From contig NZ_CP097636.1 in assembly GCF_023573145.1 (NCBI RefSeq), forward strand, positions 1,426,001-1,490,000: a stretch of DNA of 64,000 nucleotides. The letters run 5' to 3'. Under the pieces are notes generated by a model. It searched no databases, was not told the DNA's origin, and saw nothing but the letters and a program-made list of their open reading frames with translations. Shown in pieces: positions 1 to 8,972 of this stretch; position 1 is the first letter of the stretch; every line of letters starts with the position of its first letter. Origin of the DNA: Aquincola tertiaricarbonis. Its GTDB lineage: Bacteria > Pseudomonadota > Gammaproteobacteria > Burkholderiales > Burkholderiaceae_C. A program made the translations under genes and the position numbers.

Positions 1-529
1 GCCCGGTGGGGTTGAGCAGCAGCAGCCGCTCCACCCGCGCCGGCGCCAGGCTGGCCACCTGCAGCGCCACCTCGCCCCCCAGCCCATTGCCCACCAGCTG
101 CACCCGTGGCAGCTTGAGCTGGTCCATCACCGCCAGCACCAGCCGTGCGCTGGTGGTGGGCCGGTAGTCGGCCTGCGGTTGCGGCCCGGTGAGGCCGGCG
201 CCGGGCAGGTCCAGGCTGATCACCCGCCGCTGGCGCGCCAGCCGTGGCGCCCAGGCCTGCCAGGTGTGCAGGCTGCTGCCCACGTCGTGCAGCAGCAGCA
301 CCGGCAGCGGGTCCTGTGCATTGCCTTCATCGCGCAGGTGCAGCAACTGCTCACCCAGTTCGAGGAACTGCGACGGCGGCGGCGCCCAGCGCGCCACCAG
401 GCTTTCAACCGGGCGCTCGGGCGCGCGGCTCAAGGACACCGCCAGCGCGGTGGCGATCAACAGGCCGCCGACCAGGCGCAGCAGCCAGCGGCTGAGGCCG
501 TCGTCGTCCTCGGCCGCGCGGCGGGTCAC
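1..529 (-). CDS. alpha/beta-hydrolase-fold protein, 3' truncated by window edge
   Basis: The GTG start overlaps the trhO stop by 4 bp (GTGA), so the two genes are translationally coupled. About 176 residues are visible. There is an N-terminal membrane anchor (around residues 13-32, WLLRLVGGLLIATALAVSL) and then an alpha/beta-hydrolase core with the pieces LLLHDVGSSLHTW, VISLDLPGAGLTG and LVGNGLGGEVAL. In active family members the last motif is G-N-S-x-G-G with the nucleophilic serine. Here the serine codon reads GGG (Gly), and the usual oxyanion-region HG is HD. The fold call is firm. Catalytic activity is doubtful and the substrate is unknown. The C-terminal half, with the histidine of the triad, lies outside the window. 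Confidence 0.75.
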   Translation of the reverse strand, partial: MTRRAAEDDDGLSRWLLRLVGGLLIATALAVSLSRAPERPVESLVARWAPPPSQFLELGEQLLHLRDEGNAQDPLPVLLLHDVGSSLHTWQAWAPRLARQRRVISLDLPGAGLTGPQPQADYRPTTSARLVLAVMDQLKLPRVQLVGNGLGGEVALQVASLAPARVERLLLLNPTG

Positions 530-1305
530 GGGGCGGCGGTGGCCGCCGAGGCGGCAGGCGCGAGGGTGGCGTCCAGCAGCTCGCGCTCGTCGAACACGAA
601 GCAGCCGCCCCGCCAGTGCGGCGCACCGTCGGTCTCCTCGAAGTACTTCAGGATGCCGCCTTCCAGCTGGTAGACGTGCTGCACGCCGGCTTCCTGCATG
701 GCCAGCGCGGCCTTCTCGCAGCGGATGCCGCCGGTGCAGTAGCTCACCACCGTCTTGCCGGCCAGCTCGGCCGCATGGGCCGCCAGGGCCTTCGGAAAGT
801 CGCTGAAGCGGCGCAGCTCCCAGTCGATGGCGTGCTCGAAGGCGCCGGCCTTCACCTCGAAGGCGTTGCGGGTGTCCAGCATCACCACCGGGCGGCCGTC
901 GTCGTCGCTGCCCTGGTCCAGCCAGCGGGCCAGGGTGCGCGCCGGCACCGAGGGCGCACGCCGTTCCTCGGGGCGGATGGCGGGCTGGTTCATGCGGATG
1001 ATCTCGCGCTTGACCTTGACCAGCAGCCGCCGGAAAGGCGTCTTTTCGCTGAAGCTTTCCTTGTGTGCCAGGTCGGCGAAACGCGGGTCGGCGCGCAGCT
1101 GCGCGAGCCAGCCGCGCAGGCCTTCGACGGGGCCGGCGACGAACAGGTTGATACCTTCTTCCGCCAGCAGCACGGTGCCCTTGATGCCGAGGCTGGCCGC
1201 GGCTTCATGCAGGCGGTCGCGCAGCACCGGCAGGTCGTCCAGGGTGACGAACTTGTAGGCCGAGGCGTTGAGGATGGAGGGGGTGGAAGGCTGCACGGCG
1301 GGCAT
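526..1305 (-). CDS. trhO: tRNA uridine(34) hydroxylase, rhodanese family (UPF0176)
   Basis: A 259-residue protein of the TrhO/YceA family, which performs oxygen-dependent hydroxylation of tRNA wobble uridine to ho5U. It has an N-terminal ferredoxin-like domain (SAYKFVTLDDL, KGTVLLAEEGINLFVAG) and a rhodanese domain with LDTRNAFEVKAGAF and the active-site loop VSYCTGGIRCEKAA. The start MPAVQPS is chosen because the family N-terminus begins shortly after it. The open frame runs far upstream, but that part lies antisense inside dnaE and is not coding. Only 30 bp separate this start from the divergent dnaE start, so the promoters must overlap the opposite coding regions. The gene is followed by the hydrolase gene with a 4-bp overlap. 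Confidence 0.93.
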   Translation of the reverse strand: MPAVQPSTPSILNASAYKFVTLDDLPVLRDRLHEAAASLGIKGTVLLAEEGINLFVAGPVEGLRGWLAQLRADPRFADLAHKESFSEKTPFRRLLVKVKREIIRMNQPAIRPEERRAPSVPARTLARWLDQGSDDDGRPVVMLDTRNAFEVKAGAFEHAIDWELRRFSDFPKALAAHAAELAGKTVVSYCTGGIRCEKAALAMQEAGVQHVYQLEGGILKYFEETDGAPHWRGGCFVFDERELLDATLAPAASAATAAP

Positions 1306-1335
1306 TCTAGGAGGGCCGCTGCCTACAATCCCGCG

Positions 1336-4300
1336 ATGCCTTTTGTCCACCTTCGCATCCATACCGAGTTTTCCGTCGTCGACGGCACCCTGCGCATCGA
1401 CGAGGCGGCCCAGGGCGCCAAGCGGGACGGGCAGGTGGCCCTGGGCATCAGCGACCTGTCCAACCTGTTCGGCACGGTCAAGTTCTATTCGGCCTGCCGC
1501 AAGGCCGGCGTCAAGCCGCTGATCGGCGTGGACGTGTGGATGGAGCCCGAGCCCGGCGAAAAGCAGCCCAGCCGGCTGCTGCTGATCGCGCAGGATGCGC
1601 AGGGTTACCTGAACATCAACCAGCTGCTGTCGCGTGCCTGGACGGGCAACACCCAGCGCGCCCAGGCCTGGGTCAAGTGGGCCTGGCTGCAGGAGTTGTC
1701 GGCGGGGCTGATCGCGCTGTCGGGCGCCGATGCCGGCGCGGTGGGGCAGGCGCTGCTGGCCGGCGACGATGCCCGCGCGGATGCGCTGGCCCAGCGCTTC
1801 TCGGCCGCTTTCCCGGGCCGCTTCTACATCGAGCTGCAACGCGCCGGCCTGCCCACCAACGAGCCGCATGTGCGCGTGGCGGTGCCGCTGGCGGCGCGGC
1901 TGGGGCTGCCGGTGGTGGCCACCCACCCGGTGCAGTTCAACACGGCCGAGGACTACGAGGCGCACGAGGCCCGCGTGTGCATCGCCGAAGGTGAGACGCT
2001 GGCCAATCCGCGCCGCGTCAAGCGCTTTTCGCGTGAGCAGTACTTCAAGCCGCAGGCCGAGATGGAGGCGCTGTTCGCCGACATTCCCAGCGCGCTGGCC
2101 AACACGCTGCGCATCGCGCAGCGCTGCAACCTGAGCCTGGTGCTGGGCAAGCCGCGGCTGCCCGACTTTCCCACGCCGGGCGGCATCCCGATCGAGCAGC
2201 ACTTCCGCGCCGCCTCGCTGGAAGGCCTGGAACAGCGGCTGCTGCAGCTCTACCCCGATGCAGCCAAGCGTGATGCCGAACGGCCGCGCTACGTGGAGCG
2301 GCTCAACTTCGAGATCGACGTCATCCTGAAGATGGGCTTTCCGGGCTATTTCCTGATCGTGTCGGACTTCATCACCTGGGCCAAGAACAACGGCTGCCCG
2401 GTGGGGCCGGGCCGGGGCTCGGGCGCCGGCTCGCTGGTGGCCTATGCGCTGTCGATCACCGACCTCGACCCGCTGCGCTACAACCTGCTGTTCGAGCGCT
2501 TCCTGAACCCCGAGCGGGTGTCGATGCCCGACTTCGACATCGACTTCTGCCAGGGCAACCGCGACCGGGTGATCGACTACGTCAAGCAGAAGTACGGGCT
2601 GGACGCGGTGAGCCAGATCGCCACCTTCGGCACCATGGCGGCCAAGGCCGCGCTGCGCGACGTGGGCCGCGTGCTGGGCATGGGCTATGGCCATGTCGAC
2701 TCCATCGCCAAGCTGATTCCGGCGCCGCCTGGCAAGACGGTGACGCTGGCCAAGGTGCCGGAGAACCCCGACGGCGGCGTGATCTACGCCCGCAAGGAAG
2801 CGCCTGAGCTGGAACAGCGCGAAGCCGCCGAAGAGGAAGTCGCCGCGCTGCTGGACCTGGCTGCGCGCGTGGAAGGCATGGTGCGCAACATCGGCATGCA
2901 CGCCGGTGGCGTGCTGATCGCGCCGGGCAAGATCACCGACTTCTGCCCGCTGTACCAGCAGCCGGGCAGCGAATCGGCCGTCAGCCAGTACGACAAGGAC
3001 GACGTCGAGGCCATCGGCCTGGTGAAGTTCGACTTCCTGGGCCTGGCCACGCTCACCATCCTGGAGACGGCCAAGGAATTCATCATGCGCCGGCATCCTT
3101 CGCAGAAGGACTTCGCGTACGAGAAGATTCCGCTGGACGATGCGCGTGCCTACAAGCTGTTCTCCGACGGCCTGACCGAGTCGGTGTTCCAGTTCGAATC
3201 ACCCGGCATGCAGCGCATGCTGCGCGATGCCCGGCCCAGCGTGTTCGAGGACATCATCGCGCTGGTGGCGCTGTACCGGCCGGGCCCGATGGACCTGATT
3301 CCCAGCTTCTGCGCCCGCAAGCACGGGCGTGAGGAGGTGGTGTACCCGCACAAGCTGCTGGAAGGCGTGCTCGCCGAGACCTACGGCGTGATGATCTACC
3401 AGGAGCAGGTGATGCAGTCGGCCCAGGTGCTGGGCGGCTACTCGCTCGGCGGCGCCGACCTGCTGCGCCGGGCCATGGGCAAGAAGAAGCCCGAGGAGAT
3501 GGCCAAGCACCGCGAGATCTTCCGCGAGGGCGCGGCCGCCAAGGGCATCGACGGCAAGACCGCCGACGAAGTCTTCGACCTGATGGAGAAGTTCGCAGGC
3601 TACGGCTTCAACAAGAGCCATGCCGCCGCCTACGCCCTGCTGGCCTACCACACGGCCTGGCTGAAGGTGCACTACACGGCCGAGTTTTTCGCGGCCAACA
3701 TGTGCATCGAAACCGACGACACCGACAAGCTCAAGGTGTTGCTCAACGATGCGCAAACGCACTTCGGCATCCGCTTCGAGCCGCCTGACGTCAACAGCGG
3801 CACCTACCGCTTCGAACCCATCGACGACAAGACCGTGCGCTACGGCCTGGGCGCCATCAAGGGCACCGGCCAGGGCGCGATCGAGGCCATCGTCGCCGCG
3901 CGCGAGCAGGGCGGTCCGTTCCGCAGCCTGTTCGACTTCTGCGCCCGCGTGGACCGCCAGCGCATCAACAAGCGCGTGGTGGAAGCACTGATCAAGGCCG
4001 GTGCCTTCGACAAGCTGCACGCCGACCGCGCCAGCACGCTGGCCAGCGTGAGCCTGGCGCTGGACTGGGCCGACAGCCAGGCCGCGCATGCCGACCAGGG
4101 CGGCCTGTTCGACTTCGACGATGCCCACGGCAGCAGCACGCAGGAGCCGCCGCTGGTGGCCGCCGAGCCGTGGAGCGTGAAGGAGCGGCTGACGCTGGAA
4201 AAGACCGCCATCGGCTTCTACCTCTCGGGCCACATGTTCGACCAGAGCGAAGCCGAGGTGCGCCAGTTCGTGCGCCGCGAGGTGGCCGACCTGGCCGACA

Positions 4301-4848
4301 GCCGCGACCCGCAGGTGGTGGCCGGCATCGTCGGCGACCTGCGCATCATCAACGGCAACCGCGGCCGCGTGGCCATCTTCAAGCTCGACGACAAGAGCGG
4401 CTTCATCGAGGCCGTGGCCGACGAGAAGACGCTGGACGCCCACAAGGAACTGCTGCGCGACGACGAGCTGCTGATCATCCAGGGCCGGGTGCAGCCCGAC
4501 CGCTTCAGCGGCGGCCTGCGGCTGAACGTGCAGCAGGTGTGGGACCTGCCCACCGCGCGCTGCCGCTTCGGCCGCTACCTGCAGGTGGTGCTGGGCAACG
4601 CCGGGCTGGAGGCGTTGCCGCCGCTGGCCGCGGTGGTGCAGGAGTTTCCGGCGCGCCGCCTGGTGACCGAAGAAGGCGAGCAGCTGCAAGGCCTGCCGGT
4701 GCGCCTGGCGCTCCAGCGCGAGCAGGCGGTGGGCGTGGTCGACCTGGGGGACGCCGGCAAGTTCTTCCCCAGCGATGCGGCGCTGGACCGATGGCTGCGC
4801 AGCGTGCCGGGCGGTGCCACCGTGGTGTACGAGGCCGAAACCACCTGA
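1336..4848 (+). CDS. dnaE: DNA polymerase III alpha subunit
   Basis: A 1170-residue protein, the normal length for the replicative polymerase. It carries an N-terminal PHP domain (FVHLRIHTEFSVVDGTLRID), the polymerase catalytic motif MPDFDIDFCQGNRD near residue 398 with the two metal-binding Asp, the fingers region (YNLLFERFLNPERVSMPDFD, GPGRGSGAGSLVAYA), and FAGYGFNKSHAAAYALLAYH. Near residue 920 is a beta-clamp binding motif, QGGLFDFDD. An OB fold follows (VAGIVGDLRIINGNRGR). The start is ATG at MPFVHLR because the family begins there, although the frame is open further upstream. It is divergent from trhO. The gene has no partner directly downstream in the same operon. Confidence 0.98.
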   Translation: MPFVHLRIHTEFSVVDGTLRIDEAAQGAKRDGQVALGISDLSNLFGTVKFYSACRKAGVKPLIGVDVWMEPEPGEKQPSRLLLIAQDAQGYLNINQLLSRAWTGNTQRAQAWVKWAWLQELSAGLIALSGADAGAVGQALLAGDDARADALAQRFSAAFPGRFYIELQRAGLPTNEPHVRVAVPLAARLGLPVVATHPVQFNTAEDYEAHEARVCIAEGETLANPRRVKRFSREQYFKPQAEMEALFADIPSALANTLRIAQRCNLSLVLGKPRLPDFPTPGGIPIEQHFRAASLEGLEQRLLQLYPDAAKRDAERPRYVERLNFEIDVILKMGFPGYFLIVSDFITWAKNNGCPVGPGRGSGAGSLVAYALSITDLDPLRYNLLFERFLNPERVSMPDFDIDFCQGNRDRVIDYVKQKYGLDAVSQIATFGTMAAKAALRDVGRVLGMGYGHVDSIAKLIPAPPGKTVTLAKVPENPDGGVIYARKEAPELEQREAAEEEVAALLDLAARVEGMVRNIGMHAGGVLIAPGKITDFCPLYQQPGSESAVSQYDKDDVEAIGLVKFDFLGLATLTILETAKEFIMRRHPSQKDFAYEKIPLDDARAYKLFSDGLTESVFQFESPGMQRMLRDARPSVFEDIIALVALYRPGPMDLIPSFCARKHGREEVVYPHKLLEGVLAETYGVMIYQEQVMQSAQVLGGYSLGGADLLRRAMGKKKPEEMAKHREIFREGAAAKGIDGKTADEVFDLMEKFAGYGFNKSHAAAYALLAYHTAWLKVHYTAEFFAANMCIETDDTDKLKVLLNDAQTHFGIRFEPPDVNSGTYRFEPIDDKTVRYGLGAIKGTGQGAIEAIVAAREQGGPFRSLFDFCARVDRQRINKRVVEALIKAGAFDKLHADRASTLASVSLALDWADSQAAHADQGGLFDFDDAHGSSTQEPPLVAAEPWSVKERLTLEKTAIGFYLSGHMFDQSEAEVRQFVRREVADLADSRDPQVVAGIVGDLRIINGNRGRVAIFKLDDKSGFIEAVADEKTLDAHKELLRDDELLIIQGRVQPDRFSGGLRLNVQQVWDLPTARCRFGRYLQVVLGNAGLEALPPLAAVVQEFPARRLVTEEGEQLQGLPVRLALQREQAVGVVDLGDAGKFFPSDAALDRWLRSVPGGATVVYEAETT

Positions 4849-4917
4849 ATGCACGGGCCCGGTCAGCGCGGGCACGGCCTTGGCCGTTAGGCGCTGGTGA
4901 TCAACCTGGACCCTCTC

Positions 4918-5373
4918 ATGAACAAGCGACTCGCCCGTGGGGCCGCCGCACTGGCTGCGGTGGCCGCCATCGGCTTCACCCCGGCCCACGCCGCAGATGT
5001 TGGCGTGTCCATCAACATCAGCCAACCCGGTGTGTATGGCCGGGTGGACATCGGCCAGTTTCCGCAACCCCAGGTGGTGTATGCCCAGCCCGTGTGGGTG
5101 AAGCCGGTGCCGCAGGCGCCCCGGCCCGCGCCGGTGTACCTGTGGGTGCCGCCCGGGCACCAGAAGAACTGGTCCAAGCATTGCAGCCGCTACAACGCCT
5201 GCGGCGTGCCGGTGTACTTCGTGCGGGACGACTGGTACCACCAGCATGTGGACCGGCGGCAGGAGCGTCGGGACGACAGGCGCGACGATCGCCGGGATGA
5301 CCACCGCGGCGGCCATGGCGATGGCCACCCCGGAAAAGGGCACGGCCATGGCAGAGGCCATGGCCGTGACTGA
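4918..5373 (+). CDS. exported protein with Asp/Arg- and Gly/His-rich tail
   Basis: A 151-residue protein that I cannot assign to a function. A clear signal peptide (MNKRLARGAAALAAVAAIGF, cut near AHA-AD) precedes a region with VGVSINISQPGVYGRVDIGQ and WVPPGHQKNWSKHCSRYNAC, features shared by small periplasmic proteins of Burkholderiales. The C-terminus is low complexity: repeated RRDDRRDD followed by HGDGHPGKGHGHGRGHG, which could bind metal ions (inference). An in-frame GTG lies 21 bp upstream, but the ATG gives the proper signal peptide. The gene stands alone, downstream of dnaE and before an intergenic repeat. Confidence 0.75.
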   Translation: MNKRLARGAAALAAVAAIGFTPAHAADVGVSINISQPGVYGRVDIGQFPQPQVVYAQPVWVKPVPQAPRPAPVYLWVPPGHQKNWSKHCSRYNACGVPVYFVRDDWYHQHVDRRQERRDDRRDDRRDDHRGGHGDGHPGKGHGHGRGHGRD

Positions 5374-5374
5374 C

Positions 5375-5445
5375 GCGCCCCCGAGCTCGCTGCGCTCGCA
5401 TCCCCCCAAGGGGGAGCTCAGTCCCTAGGGGCGGCCCGGCGGGAC
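5375..5445. repeat. dispersed intergenic repeat, copy 1
   Basis: A 71-bp sequence with the blocks CCCCCGAGCTCGCTGCGCTCG, CCCCCCAAGGGGG and GGGGCGGCCCGGCGGG. It occurs again in inverted orientation near 14226-14296, where most of the same blocks line up in the same order. Both copies sit just after a gene end, and the second touches a terminator. Such GAGCTCGCT(C/G)CGCTCG...CCCCCAAGGGGG elements look like a dispersed palindromic family, with a possible role in 3' mRNA folding (inference). Confidence 0.7.
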
Positions 5446-5456
5446 TGATCAACTAC

Positions 5457-5795
5457 TTACTTCTTCTCGCTCTTCTTCTCGGTCGCCGGCTTGGCCTTCT
5501 CGGCGGGCGCGGTGCCGGCAGCGTAGACCGCACCGTTGACCGTCAGGCCCTCGGCCGACAGCTTGCCGGCCTTGGCCGGGCCGATGCCTTGCACGCGGTC
5601 GATCAGATCGTTCCAGTCCTTGAAGGGCGCGGTCTTGCGCGCTTCCAGCAGGCGGTTGGACATCGACGGCCCGATGCCCTTGACGGACTCGAGTTGGGCC
5701 TGGTCGGCCTTGTTGACGTCGGTGGCCGCGAAGGCCAAGCTGGACAGCAGGGCGGCAGCAACGGCGACGAAGGTGGTCTTGACGGAAGAGAACAT
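5457..5795 (-). CDS. ComEA-family helix-hairpin-helix protein
   Basis: A 112-residue exported DNA-binding protein. It has a signal peptide (MFSSVKTTFVAVAAALLSSL, AFA cleavage) and then a tandem helix-hairpin-helix of ComEA type: VNKADQAQLESVKGIGPSMS and WNDLIDRVQGIGPAKAGKL. The tail is Ala/Lys/Glu-rich (TAPAEKAKPATEKKSEKK). The start is supported by AAGGAG 8 nt upstream. The frame is open further upstream, but that extension carries no domain and would bury the signal peptide. ComEA proteins bind DNA in the periplasm during natural uptake. The domain match supports DNA binding, while a role in competence is inference. Confidence 0.85.
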   Translation of the reverse strand: MFSSVKTTFVAVAAALLSSLAFAATDVNKADQAQLESVKGIGPSMSNRLLEARKTAPFKDWNDLIDRVQGIGPAKAGKLSAEGLTVNGAVYAAGTAPAEKAKPATEKKSEKK

Positions 5796-5982
5796 GGAAG
5801 GGCTCCTTGGGGATGATGAGCCGTGACGCACGGCGGGCTCGGGCGCATTCTTCGGACGCTGCCGCGCGTTGCACATCCTGCTGAAGAGGCCCCCCGCAGG
5901 AGGCCGGGAGCCCCGGCTATGATTCACGTTCTTACGACCTTCCGGGCTTGACAGCGTGCGCCCCCAAGCCGCTGTAGTGCCG

Positions 5983-7017
5983 ATGCCGCCCTCCGAACCG
6001 CGTTCCTCCCGCCCCTACACCGCCGTGCTCCACCAGTTCGTGGGCATTGGCGATCTCGTCTGGCACCTCCCTTACTTCGAAGCCGTGGCCCGCGACAGCG
6101 CCGGTGGCCAGGTGGCCGTCATCGCGTCGCCCACCACCTTTGCACGCCAGCTGCTCGAAGGCCTGCCCTGGGTGGCCGAGGTGATCGATTTCGACCGCCG
6201 GCCGCGCCGCAGTGAAGGCCGCCAGGGGCGGCACGCGGGCGTGGCCGGGCTGTTCCGCATGGGCCGCGAATTGCGCGACAAGCGCTTCGAGCGCATCGTG
6301 CTGTTCTCCGGTCATCCCAACCGCGGCTTCGTGGCCTGGCTGGCCGGCATTCCGCAGCGGCTGGGCTATGGCACCGGCTGGCTGCAGCGGCGCTTTCTCA
6401 CCACGCCGCCCTACATCCAGCGCTACGAAGGGCCCTCGGTCTCGGTGTTCAACGAGGCGGCCAGCTACGCCATCGCGCATGGCTGGTGCAGCCAGCGACT
6501 GGTGCCCAAGATCCAGGCCCGCCCGGTGGCGCTGGACGACATGCGCCAACGGCTGGCCAGCCTGCCACGGCCGCTGTATGCCTTTGCCATCGGCACCTCG
6601 GAGCCGTTCAAGCAATGGGGCCAGGCCCGTTATGCCGAGCTGGCCACGCGGCTGATCGAGCGCGGCTGCGGCGTGGTGTTGCTGGGCGGCCCGGGTGAAA
6701 CCCAGCTGGCCGAGGCCATCGTGGCCGACGTGCCGGCAGGGCTGCGGCACGGCATCCGCGCTGAAACCCAGCAGACCATCCAGCACACCGTGGCGGCCTT
6801 GCGGCTGGCCGATGGCTGCGTGGGCAACGACACCGGCGTTACCAACATGGCCGTGGCCTGCGACCTGCCCACCTTCGTGCTGCTCGGCAAGCGCCCGCTG
6901 CTCGACCTGGACCCGCTGATGCACATGTTGCGCGGCCCCTCGCTGGACACCATCGGCGTGCAGGACGTGCTGTCGATGATGCAGGCGCAACAGGCGCCGG
7001 GTTTCGCCGCCGCGTGA
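5983..7017 (+). CDS. glycosyltransferase family 9 (heptosyltransferase-like)
   Basis: About 344 residues of GT9 fold. The N-terminal Rossmann part has VLHQFVGIGDLVWHLPYFEA, which matches the loop where heptosyltransferases bind the acceptor. The C-terminal nucleotide-sugar part has FAIGTSEPFKQWGQARYAEL, VVLLGGPGETQLAEAI and GNDTGVTNMAVACDLPTFVL, the typical D-[ST]-G-x-x-[HN] region. The usual His after the DTG motif is Asn here. A GTG 27 bp upstream is an alternative start. The gene overlaps the next one by 4 bp. It is convergent with the LPS operon and probably adds a core or O-antigen sugar (inference). Confidence 0.8.
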   Translation: MPPSEPRSSRPYTAVLHQFVGIGDLVWHLPYFEAVARDSAGGQVAVIASPTTFARQLLEGLPWVAEVIDFDRRPRRSEGRQGRHAGVAGLFRMGRELRDKRFERIVLFSGHPNRGFVAWLAGIPQRLGYGTGWLQRRFLTTPPYIQRYEGPSVSVFNEAASYAIAHGWCSQRLVPKIQARPVALDDMRQRLASLPRPLYAFAIGTSEPFKQWGQARYAELATRLIERGCGVVLLGGPGETQLAEAIVADVPAGLRHGIRAETQQTIQHTVAALRLADGCVGNDTGVTNMAVACDLPTFVLLGKRPLLDLDPLMHMLRGPSLDTIGVQDVLSMMQAQQAPGFAAA

Positions 7018-7868
7018 ACATGCCGGCGGCCACCTGGCGAGTGGATGCCTCGCGCCTGCGCCTGGGCGACCGCATGGCGCTGGCCTGGTGGGCGCAGCGC
7101 CGGCGGCTGGACGAAGGCCTGCGCTTTGCGGTGATCGACCGTGCGGCGCAATCGGGTGCACCGGTGTTCGACCTGCCGCTGCACTTTCCGCTGAGCTTCG
7201 AGCCTGATGAAGGCCGGGCGCTGCCGGACTGGGACACGGGCAACCTCTGGCTCACCGTCACGAATGCGTTCGCGCGGCAGCCGCAGGCCGGGCAGTTCGA
7301 GCATGTGCCGCCCGCGGTGCTCAGCCAGGCGCAGCAGTTGCGCGCGGGCCGCAGCAGCGTCGGCCCCCGCGTGCTGATGCATGTGCTGGACGACGCGCCC
7401 TACAACAAGGCGCGCAACTGGCAGCGGCCGCAGGCGCTGGCGCTGGCGGCGCGGCTGCAGCAGGCGGGTTGCGAGGTGGTGCTGCTCAATCCATCGCCGG
7501 GGCGGTTCCTCGGCGGGCTGGACCGCATGCTGGCCGAGATGCTGGCCTGCGATGCCTTCATCGGCGGCGACACCGGGCCCAGCCACGTGTTTTCGATGCT
7601 GTGCGCCGACAAGCCGCAACTGGCCATCTACCCCGACATGGCGCGCGACCAGCGCAAGTTTGCGGCCGAACAGCTGGCCCTGGGCCTGCCGCTGCCGTGG
7701 AGCAGCCTGCCCAAACGGCCCGACCTGGCCCTGCTGACGCTGCGCGCCGGCCGCCAGTGGGTGCGCCAGGGCTGGCGCTGGCGTTATGAGCGGGTGGGCC
7801 GCTTCGACCCGGTGCAGGCGGCCGACCAGCTGCTGCCGCTGCTGGCGTCGCCGCTTGGCCGCGTCTAG
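7014..7868 (+). CDS. GT9-related glycosyltransferase-like protein
   Basis: A 284-residue protein starting at GTG within a GTGA overlap with the preceding GT9 gene, so the two are co-translated. The N-terminal half is divergent. The C-terminal half has ARLQQAGCEVVLLNPSPGRF and LACDAFIGGDTGPSHVFSML, the nucleotide-sugar loop of the heptosyltransferase family with D-T-G-P-S-H. The canonical N-terminal P-loop-like GDxx motif is not obvious, so it may be a degenerate or specialised family member. It ends one base before the stop of the convergent GT4 gene. Confidence 0.7.
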   Translation: MNMPAATWRVDASRLRLGDRMALAWWAQRRRLDEGLRFAVIDRAAQSGAPVFDLPLHFPLSFEPDEGRALPDWDTGNLWLTVTNAFARQPQAGQFEHVPPAVLSQAQQLRAGRSSVGPRVLMHVLDDAPYNKARNWQRPQALALAARLQQAGCEVVLLNPSPGRFLGGLDRMLAEMLACDAFIGGDTGPSHVFSMLCADKPQLAIYPDMARDQRKFAAEQLALGLPLPWSSLPKRPDLALLTLRAGRQWVRQGWRWRYERVGRFDPVQAADQLLPLLASPLGRV

Positions 7869-8972
7869 CTAGCGCCCGCGGCGCGCCAGCACCTCGCGGT
7901 ACACGGCCAGGTTGCCTTCCACCATCGAGCGGGTCGAGAAGCCGTCCAGCACCCATTGCCGCGCGGCCTGGCCGTAACGCTCGCGCAGCGGCGCGTCGCC
8001 CAGCAGCTGGATCAGCGCCGCGGCCAGCGCGGGCGCGTCGCCTGGCGTCACCAGTTCACCGGTGTGGCCGGGCTGCACGATCTCGGGGATGCCGCCCGCC
8101 CGCGTGGCCACGATGGGCACGCCACACGAAGCCGCCTGCAGCAGCGACACGCCCAGGCCTTCCGTGGCCGCCGGGTGCACCACCAGGTCGAGGCTGGGCA
8201 TCACCCGGTGCAGGTCGTCGCGGAAGCCGCCGAACAGCACGCTGGCCTGCAGGCCGCGCTCGGCCACGAGCTGCTTCAGCGGTGCTTCCTGCGGACCCTG
8301 GCCGAGGAAGATGACCTTGGTGTTCGGGTGTCGCGCCAGCACCGCCGGCATCGCGTCCACCAGCACACGGTGGCCCTTGCGCGGGATGAACTGCGCGATC
8401 AGCGCCACCGCCAGGTCGCCGGGCTGCAGGCCGAACTGGGCGTCGAACCAGGCCCGGTCGCTGTCGCGCGGCGCGTTGGGCTGGTAGCGCTCGGTGTCCA
8501 CCGCTGAATGCACGCACACCACCTGGTCGGGCGGCACGCCTTCGCTCAACAGCACGTTGCGGATGCCGTGCGAGATGGCCACCACCTTGTCGTACAGCGG
8601 GTACTTCCAGCGCACGACCCAGCGCCGCTCGCGGTTGTCGACGCGGCGGCTGTGCACCACCGGCACGCCCTCGCTGCGCGCGGCCAGGGCACCCCACACG
8701 TCGGTACCGAAGCGGGCATGCAGGTGCACCATGTCGGGCTGCACCTGGCGGATCAGCTGGCGCAGCCGCCACCAGGTGAACACGTCCACGTCGCCCTTCA
8801 TCGGCAGCTCGTGCACGGCGGCATGCGCGGCGGCGGCCGTGCCGATGGCGGCGCCGGTGCGGCAGGCCAGGTGGTTCTCATGGCCGCGCTGGGCCAGGCC
8901 CCGCATCAGCAGCACCGCCTGCAGCGCGCCGCCATACAGGTGGCGGCCCGACTCGACGTGCAGCACCTTCAT
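7869..8972 (-). CDS. glycosyltransferase family 4
   Basis: A 367-residue GT-B enzyme. N-terminal part: MKVLHVESGRHLYGGALQAV and MVHLHARFGTDVWGALAAR. C-terminal part: VALIAQFIPRKGHRVLVDAM, KVIFLGQGPQEAPLKQL and the E-x7-E donor-binding segment VVHPAATEGLGVSLLQAAS. It is the last gene of the minus-strand LPS operon, joined to the GT9 gene by an ATGA overlap. It likely adds a sugar to the LPS core. Donor and acceptor cannot be read from sequence. The frame is open upstream, but the start at MKVLHVE is fixed by the family N-terminus and the coupled stop. Confidence 0.88.
   Translation of the reverse strand: MKVLHVESGRHLYGGALQAVLLMRGLAQRGHENHLACRTGAAIGTAAAAHAAVHELPMKGDVDVFTWWRLRQLIRQVQPDMVHLHARFGTDVWGALAARSEGVPVVHSRRVDNRERRWVVRWKYPLYDKVVAISHGIRNVLLSEGVPPDQVVCVHSAVDTERYQPNAPRDSDRAWFDAQFGLQPGDLAVALIAQFIPRKGHRVLVDAMPAVLARHPNTKVIFLGQGPQEAPLKQLVAERGLQASVLFGGFRDDLHRVMPSLDLVVHPAATEGLGVSLLQAASCGVPIVATRAGGIPEIVQPGHTGELVTPGDAPALAAALIQLLGDAPLRERYGQAARQWVLDGFSTRSMVEGNLAVYREVLARRGR

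Noticed and set aside
1306..3096. Long minus-strand open frame continuing upstream of trhO
   Set aside because: It lies entirely antisense to dnaE and has the His/Gln/Arg-rich composition of a GC-rich shadow; only the part from 1305 downward matches TrhO.
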